Below, piece after piece: positions 60,120 to 64,000 of a DNA stretch of 64,000 nt. Below the pieces are notes generated by a model. It was not told where the DNA came from. It made no database searches and saw only the letters and a program-made list of their open reading frames with translations. The position numbers and the translations under genes were made by a program. How positions within the stretch are numbered: position 1 is the first letter of the stretch; the number at the start of each line of letters is the position of its first letter. The stretch comes from Kocuria coralli (GTDB lineage Bacteria > Actinomycetota > Actinomycetes > Actinomycetales > Micrococcaceae). Where the stretch lies: assembly GCF_008831305.1 (NCBI RefSeq), contig NZ_ML708619.1:1184-65183 (forward strand), written 5' to 3'.

Positions 60120-61175
60120 TTACAGATCCTCTGTGAGGCGGCGCAGGACGACGGCGGCCGGTTCGTCGGTGGCATCGCGGAAGCCCTCACCGGCCCAGAG
60201 ATTGACGGCCTCCGGGTCGCCGGCAGCCGTGGCCGCTTTCCGGATCGGGCCGGTCAGGTGATGCAGGGCGGGGAAGCCCAGCGGGGCGAGGTCCGTGAAG
60301 CGGTCGGTGAAGGCGTTCCGGAGGGCGCGCGCGGGGCGACCGGAGAAGGCGCGGGTCACGGTGGTTCCCGTACGCCCCGGATCGGCCAGGGCGTCCTTGT
60401 GCACTGGTGAGGCACCGCTCTCGGGGCAGCGCAGCAGCACGGTCCCGACGACGACGGCCGCGGCGCCGGCGTCGAGCACCTCGCGGACCTGGTCGGGCCG
60501 GCTGATGCCCCCGGCCGCCAGGATCGGCAGATCCACCGCCTCCGCGACCTGGCGTACCAGCTCCGGCAGGGAGAGGTCCGGGGCGGGCCGCTCGGGGGTG
60601 AGGGTGGCGTAATGCCCGCCGGCACAGCCCGCCTGAACCGCCAGCGCGTCGATGCCGAGCGTCCGGGCCTCGTGGGCCTCGTTCGTGTTCGTGACCGTCT
60701 GCACCGTGACCGTGCCGGCCGCCTGAAGGCGGGCGATATCCTCCGCGGAGGGAAGCCCGAAGGTGAAGCTCACGACCGGGACGGGGTCCTGGACCAGCAG
60801 ATCGACCTTCTCCGCCCAGGCGTCGTCATCCTCCTGCGGCTCCGCGGCCAGCTCGACGTCGAACCGGCGGGCCAGGTCCTCCAGCGACCGGGCGTAGGCG
60901 CGGAAGTCCCCGGTCTGGATCGGTACGGGATGGGGGACGAACAGGTTCACCCCGAATCGCTCCGTTTCCGCCCTCACCTCGGCGATCTGGCCGGCCAGCT
61001 GCTGCGGCGTCTTGTACCCGGCGGCCAGGAAGCCCAGTCCTCCGGCGCGGGCCGCGGCGATCACCAGCTCGGGCGTGCTGGGGCCGCCGGCCATAGGGGC
61101 CGCCATCACCGGGGCCCTGATACCCAGGGCCTCCAGGAGATCCGGCTGATGCGTTGCTGAGGGGTACTGGGTCAT
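60120..61175 (-). CDS. Nitronate monooxygenase-like FMN enzyme
   Basis: The 351-residue TIM-barrel protein has APVMAAPMAGGPSTPELV near the N-terminus, GGLGFLAAGY, VVSFTFGLP, VQTVTNTNEAHEARTLGIDALAVQAGCAGGH (flavin-site His region) and PILAAGGISRPDQVREVLDAGAAAVVVGT (FMN phosphate site). This is the 2-nitropropane dioxygenase/nitronate monooxygenase family, which oxidises alkyl nitronates such as propionate-3-nitronate. GAGGAG precedes ATG 61175, well inside the longest frame. Confidence 0.9.
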   Translation of the reverse strand: MTQYPSATHQPDLLEALGIRAPVMAAPMAGGPSTPELVIAAARAGGLGFLAAGYKTPQQLAGQIAEVRAETERFGVNLFVPHPVPIQTGDFRAYARSLEDLARRFDVELAAEPQEDDDAWAEKVDLLVQDPVPVVSFTFGLPSAEDIARLQAAGTVTVQTVTNTNEAHEARTLGIDALAVQAGCAGGHYATLTPERPAPDLSLPELVRQVAEAVDLPILAAGGISRPDQVREVLDAGAAAVVVGTVLLRCPESGASPVHKDALADPGRTGTTVTRAFSGRPARALRNAFTDRFTDLAPLGFPALHHLTGPIRKAATAAGDPEAVNLWAGEGFRDATDEPAAVVLRRLTEDL

Positions 61176-61257
61176 GGGTGCTCCTCGGGACGAAGGGTCA
61201 CCCACAAAAATACGGGAGCTGGGGGCGAAGACGGTCCTCACGGGGCCTGCATGACGA

Positions 61258-61289
61258 CGGGGCCGGTCCGTTCCGACGGACCGGCCCCG
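61258..61289 (-). terminator. 14-bp hairpin terminator of the DinB operon
   Basis: CGGGGCCGGTCCGT (61258-61271) is exactly complementary to 61276-61289, loop TCCG. It lies just after the stop of the 61298 gene on the minus strand and before the next gene in that direction. Confidence 0.75.
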
Positions 61290-61297
61290 CCGTGTGC

Positions 61298-61870
61298 TCA
61301 GTCCCAGCCCTCGGGCGGCCAGGGCTCGCCGTCGGCCAGGGCGTTGAGCTCGTAGGCGCCCTTGCCGTCGATGGCCTCCCGCAGGATGTCCGCGTGGCCG
61401 GCGTGCCGGGCGTATTCCTCCACGGCGTGGATCGCGACCCAGCGGCCGGGCCAGGTCCCCAGATCCTGGGGGAACCACGGGGCATCCGGTATGGGCACGC
61501 GCTGATCCATATCGGCCTGGGCCAGCGTGGTCTCCACCCAGGCGGCCATGTCCTCGAGCTCGGCGATCAGCGAGTCCGCGGTGTCCCCGTCCAGGACCGC
61601 CTCGTCGGACGGCTGGCCGGCCGCATGGTTCCCGGAGTCCCTGGTGGCCGTGGCCCGGGAGGCGTCGAACGCCGTGAAGATCCCTTCGTTGCCCACGTAG
61701 AGGCAGTGCCGGGCCAGGCCGGCGAGGCTCATGACGCTGGCCGTGGGTTTCATGCGGATCTGCTCGTCGCTGAGGCCCTGGAGGGCGCAGGCGATCTGCC
61801 GGATCTGGTTCGCGGCGAACCCGGCGAGCGCATCGTTCTCGGTGGTGACCTGACGGGTGAGGAACGACAT
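61298..61870 (-). CDS. DinB/DUF664 family protein, probable thiol-dependent metalloenzyme
   Basis: The 190-residue helical protein fits the DinB superfamily four-helix bundle. Candidate metal ligands are in the first helix pair (ARHCLYVGNEG, His) and in WVAIHAVEEYARHAGHADILRE (H-x7-H-x2-H), the typical late triad. Actinobacterial members include mycothiol-dependent transferases and isomerases; activity here is unknown. AAGGAG precedes its ATG. It lies 9 bp after the second DinB gene. Confidence 0.85.
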   Translation of the reverse strand: MSFLTRQVTTENDALAGFAANQIRQIACALQGLSDEQIRMKPTASVMSLAGLARHCLYVGNEGIFTAFDASRATATRDSGNHAAGQPSDEAVLDGDTADSLIAELEDMAAWVETTLAQADMDQRVPIPDAPWFPQDLGTWPGRWVAIHAVEEYARHAGHADILREAIDGKGAYELNALADGEPWPPEGWD

Positions 61871-61879
61871 GACGACTCC

Positions 61880-62455
61880 TTAGCGGGTGTGGGCGTAGAG
61901 GTCGCGCAGCAGGGCGATCTCGGCGAGATGGTGGATCAGCTCGCGGTTGATGTGCAGGAGGAGGTCGAGCATCGGAAGCTCTCCCCAAGGGCCCTCGTCG
62001 GGTCCGCAGGGCTGGGCGAGGCGGGCATCGTCGAACTTCCGGATGCCGTCGAACCAGCGGGCGACCTCGGCGTCCAGCTGCTCCAGGGCGCCCTCGGCCG
62101 TGGGGGAGTAGTCCCAGCTCTGGTAGGAGGCCTCGGGGCCGCCCAGGTGCGCGTGGCTGCGGACGGCCAGCACCCCGACGATCACGTGGGCGAGGCGCCA
62201 GCCGATGGTGGTGAACGGTGCCGGGTCGGGTTCGGGGAACGCGAAGTCGACCACGGTGTCCCTCGCGCCCGCCTGCATCTCCGTGCGGCGTTCATCCGCG
62301 GGGTGGACGGTCCAGGCCGACCGGTCCGCGGAGGGGTCGTAGAGATACTCGGCGTCGGTCAGGCCCTCCAGACGGGGCCTGATCTGCTCTTTCCAGTGGT
62401 ACTCGAACTGATAGATCACCGAGGTGAGGACGTCGAGCTGGGATGCCTGTGTCAT
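61880..62455 (-). CDS. DinB family protein
   Basis: The 191-residue protein has the DinB layout with YQFEYHWKEQIRPRLEGLTDAEYLY at the start, TIGWRLAHVIVGVLAVRSHAHLGG (first ligand His) and LLLHINRELIHHLAEIALLRDLY (late His set). It may use mycothiol with a divalent metal; substrate unknown. The ATG at 62455 is preferred over a start 13 codons upstream that runs into the repeats of the divergent promoter. It is cotranscribed with the 61298 gene and divergent from the WYL regulator. Confidence 0.85.
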   Translation of the reverse strand: MTQASQLDVLTSVIYQFEYHWKEQIRPRLEGLTDAEYLYDPSADRSAWTVHPADERRTEMQAGARDTVVDFAFPEPDPAPFTTIGWRLAHVIVGVLAVRSHAHLGGPEASYQSWDYSPTAEGALEQLDAEVARWFDGIRKFDDARLAQPCGPDEGPWGELPMLDLLLHINRELIHHLAEIALLRDLYAHTR

Positions 62456-62478
62456 GATCTGCCGCTTTCGTCGTGGAT

Positions 62479-62528
62479 CGCCATGGACCGCCATACCGCC
62501 ATGGACCGTCGTGAATCCGGATCCGGAT
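62479..62528. promoter_or_regulatory. Candidate operators in the DinB/WYL divergent region
   Basis: Two exact 12-bp direct repeats CGCCATGGACCG (62479-62490, 62497-62508), 18 bp apart, are followed by a perfect 14-bp palindrome ATCCGGATCCGGAT (62515-62528). Their position between the regulator and the operon suggests binding sites for the WYL protein. Confidence 0.45.
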
Positions 62529-62596
62529 GGCTCTTGAGAGCAGGTTCCTCCCCTGAGCGGTCACTTTCTGTCCTGAAAAAACTCCATGATGGACAC

Positions 62597-63637
62597 ATGA
62601 GCGATACCACCCGCCGCGCCCTCCGGCTGCTGGCCCTCCTGCAGGCCCGGACGGTCTGGACCGGCCCCGAGCTCGCCGAGCAGCTGGGCGTCACGGTCAG
62701 GTCCGTGCGCCGCGACATCGACCGCCTGCGCGAACTCGGCTATCCGGTCATGTCCGGTCGCGGGCACGGCGGCGGCTACCGGCTGGGAGCGGGCAGGAAA
62801 CTGCCGCCGCTGCTGCTGGAGCCCGACGAGGCGGTGGCGGTCGGCGTGGGGCTGCGGCTGGCGTCGTCCTCGGGGATCACCGGGCTGGACGAGGTGGCCG
62901 CCCGCTCTCTCGAGCGGCTCGAGCATCTGGCGCACGAAACCCTGCGGCGGCGCATCGGTACCATCGCCAAGGCCATCGAGGTGGTCGGAGGTGGCGGCCC
63001 GGGCGTCGACGCGGACGTCCTGGTGACCCTGTCCCACGGCGTCCACGAGGGGGTGCAGGTGCGCATGGACTACGTGGCCCGCGATGGACGGGCCACCCAG
63101 CGCCGCATCGAGCCGTACAGGGTGCTCGCCCTGGGCAAAAGGTGGTACCTCTTCGCCTGGGACCTCGACCGCGAGGACTGGCGCACGTTCCGGCTGGACC
63201 GGATCCACGCCGCGAGGACCTCCACCTTCGGCTTCACGCCCCGGCCCACCCCGGACATCCAGGAGCATCTGCGCCGGTCGGTGACCACGGACCCCTATCA
63301 GCACGCGATCAGGGTGCGGTTCGAGGCGCCCCGGGCCGAGGTCGAGCGGCTCTTCCCGCCGACCGTCGGCGTGCTGGCGGAGGACGGCCCGGGGGCGTGC
63401 GTGCTGACCACCGGCGCGGACGACATCCAGTGGATGGCCGCGCACCTCGCGGTGATCCCGATCGGGACGGAGGTCCTGGAGCCGCCCGAACTTGTGGCCG
63501 CCATGCGTGACATGAGCGAACGCCTGGCGGCCACGGTGCGCAGGAGCGGGGGTGCCGGGGACGACGGCGACCCGGTCGCGACCCCGGCCCCGGAAGGTCC
63601 TCCGGACTCCCCGAAGGACGAGGTCAGGAGGTCCTGA
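62597..63637 (+). CDS. WYL-domain transcriptional regulator
   Basis: The 346-residue protein begins with a winged helix (RRALRLLALLQARTVWTGPELAEQL, TVRSVRRDIDRLRELGYPV) and a Gly-rich GRGHGGGYRLG wing. It continues to a WYL domain (RRIEPYRVLALGKRWYLFAWDLDREDWRTFRLDRI, about residues 172-205) and a WCX-type end, followed by a Gly/Pro-rich tail. WYL proteins are ligand-responsive activators or repressors. It is divergent from two DinB genes, a common arrangement, and likely controls them. The start ATG has CATGAT 6 nt upstream, a weak leaderless pattern. Confidence 0.92.
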   Translation: MSDTTRRALRLLALLQARTVWTGPELAEQLGVTVRSVRRDIDRLRELGYPVMSGRGHGGGYRLGAGRKLPPLLLEPDEAVAVGVGLRLASSSGITGLDEVAARSLERLEHLAHETLRRRIGTIAKAIEVVGGGGPGVDADVLVTLSHGVHEGVQVRMDYVARDGRATQRRIEPYRVLALGKRWYLFAWDLDREDWRTFRLDRIHAARTSTFGFTPRPTPDIQEHLRRSVTTDPYQHAIRVRFEAPRAEVERLFPPTVGVLAEDGPGACVLTTGADDIQWMAAHLAVIPIGTEVLEPPELVAAMRDMSERLAATVRRSGGAGDDGDPVATPAPEGPPDSPKDEVRRS

Positions 63638-64000
63638 CGATCTCCCCGTTCGCGGCGTCGACGTAGACGGTGAACCCGGAGTTGTCGGTGCCCACGTAGA
63701 GCTCTACGTCGTAGACCACCGTGCCCCGGTCGGTGTTCAGCTCGGCGTCGTCGATGTTGCCGGGATGGGCGTCCGTGGCCCTGGTGAGAGCGTCGCCCAA
63801 GGTGATCTCGGCGGCATCGAGCTCCTGCTGGTCGTCGGAGTCTACGGACTCGGAATTGTCCTGCTCCCGGACGGTGCCGCCATCGGCGCCCAGCTTGACC
63901 TCGGTCTCCTGCCCGTCCTGGACCACGGTGACGTCCCATCCGCCGTCGTCGAAGTCGATGCTCACGGCCTGGCCGCCGACTTCGCCCTCAGCGGTGTCGA
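63624..64000 (-). CDS. PepSY domain protein, N-terminus beyond the window
   Basis: The frame is open to the right edge, so the gene is partial; at least 125 residues are visible. Two PepSY-like units can be seen: one ending in GWDVTVVQDGQETEVKLGADG and one with EITLGDALTRATDAHPGNIDDAELNTDRG, VVYDVELYVG and FTVYVDAANGEIV. PepSY proteins are usually secreted or membrane-anchored and are thought to inhibit or chaperone proteases; a signal would lie outside the window. The last 14 bases overlap the end of the convergent WYL gene. Confidence 0.8.
   Translation of the reverse strand, partial: DTAEGEVGGQAVSIDFDDGGWDVTVVQDGQETEVKLGADGGTVREQDNSESVDSDDQQELDAAEITLGDALTRATDAHPGNIDDAELNTDRGTVVYDVELYVGTDNSGFTVYVDAANGEIVRTS

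Noticed and set aside
61154-63637. 827-residue fusion ending in the WYL regulator
   Set aside because: The first 481 codons are antisense to the nitronate-monooxygenase and DinB genes; the wHTH begins at ATG 62597.

Overview
The window is high-GC DNA with strong G/C bias at third codon positions, short intergenic gaps, many 4-nt ATGA/GTGA gene overlaps and many GTG starts. With a mycobacterial-type sulfite reductase, an FprA-type ferredoxin reductase, WYL and DinB proteins and TANNNT -10 boxes abutting start codons, this points to an actinobacterium, most likely Micrococcales (Micrococcaceae or a close relative). Species cannot be fixed from the sequence alone. No rRNA, CRISPR array, transposase or phage gene was seen.

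Layout. 1-6971: exopolysaccharide locus, with a Wzz-like chain-length protein on the minus strand and, divergently, a Wzy/ligase-like protein, a GT4 transferase, an alpha/alpha-toroid protein of unknown function, a WecG/TagA transferase and a Wzx-like flippase. 7030-17275: housekeeping genes (phosphoribosyltransferase, pta-ackA, thiamine-binding protein, GNAT, spermidine-synthase-like protein, purine permease, two HAD phosphatases, YchJ-like protein). 17365-24869: a second, divergent seven-gene glycan cluster of lower GC by eye (six glycosyltransferases and a WcbI-type putative acetyltransferase), with no polymerase, flippase or ABC exporter. 24962-27123: GlgC-like nucleotidyltransferase, a small acidic protein and PdxH. 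27366-36768: assimilatory sulfate reduction and sulfonate uptake (sir-cysH-cysD-cysN-ssuABC), then fprA, which could supply reduced ferredoxin to Sir. 36820-46127: mixed genes, a Glu-Asp-Phe tRNA cluster, xthA, a GHL15-like protein and nadE. 46314-49064: molybdate uptake with an HTH-Mop protein. 49204-55388: acyl-CoA / branched-chain acid catabolism. 55446-64000: polysaccharide deacetylase lipoprotein, pyrE, SpoU methyltransferase, fba, nitronate-monooxygenase-like enzyme, two DinB proteins, a WYL regulator and a partial PepSY protein.

Two window-wide patterns stand out. First, a family of intergenic perfect or near-perfect palindromes (core GAGTTGAGCCGCCCATC and its complement) occurs at seven loci, five of them between convergent genes, with paired base changes in the arms that preserve the hairpin. 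Second, at least ten genes have a TANNNT hexamer ending 6-7 nt before the start codon, as expected for leaderless transcripts; this fixes several starts that a longest-ORF rule would misplace.
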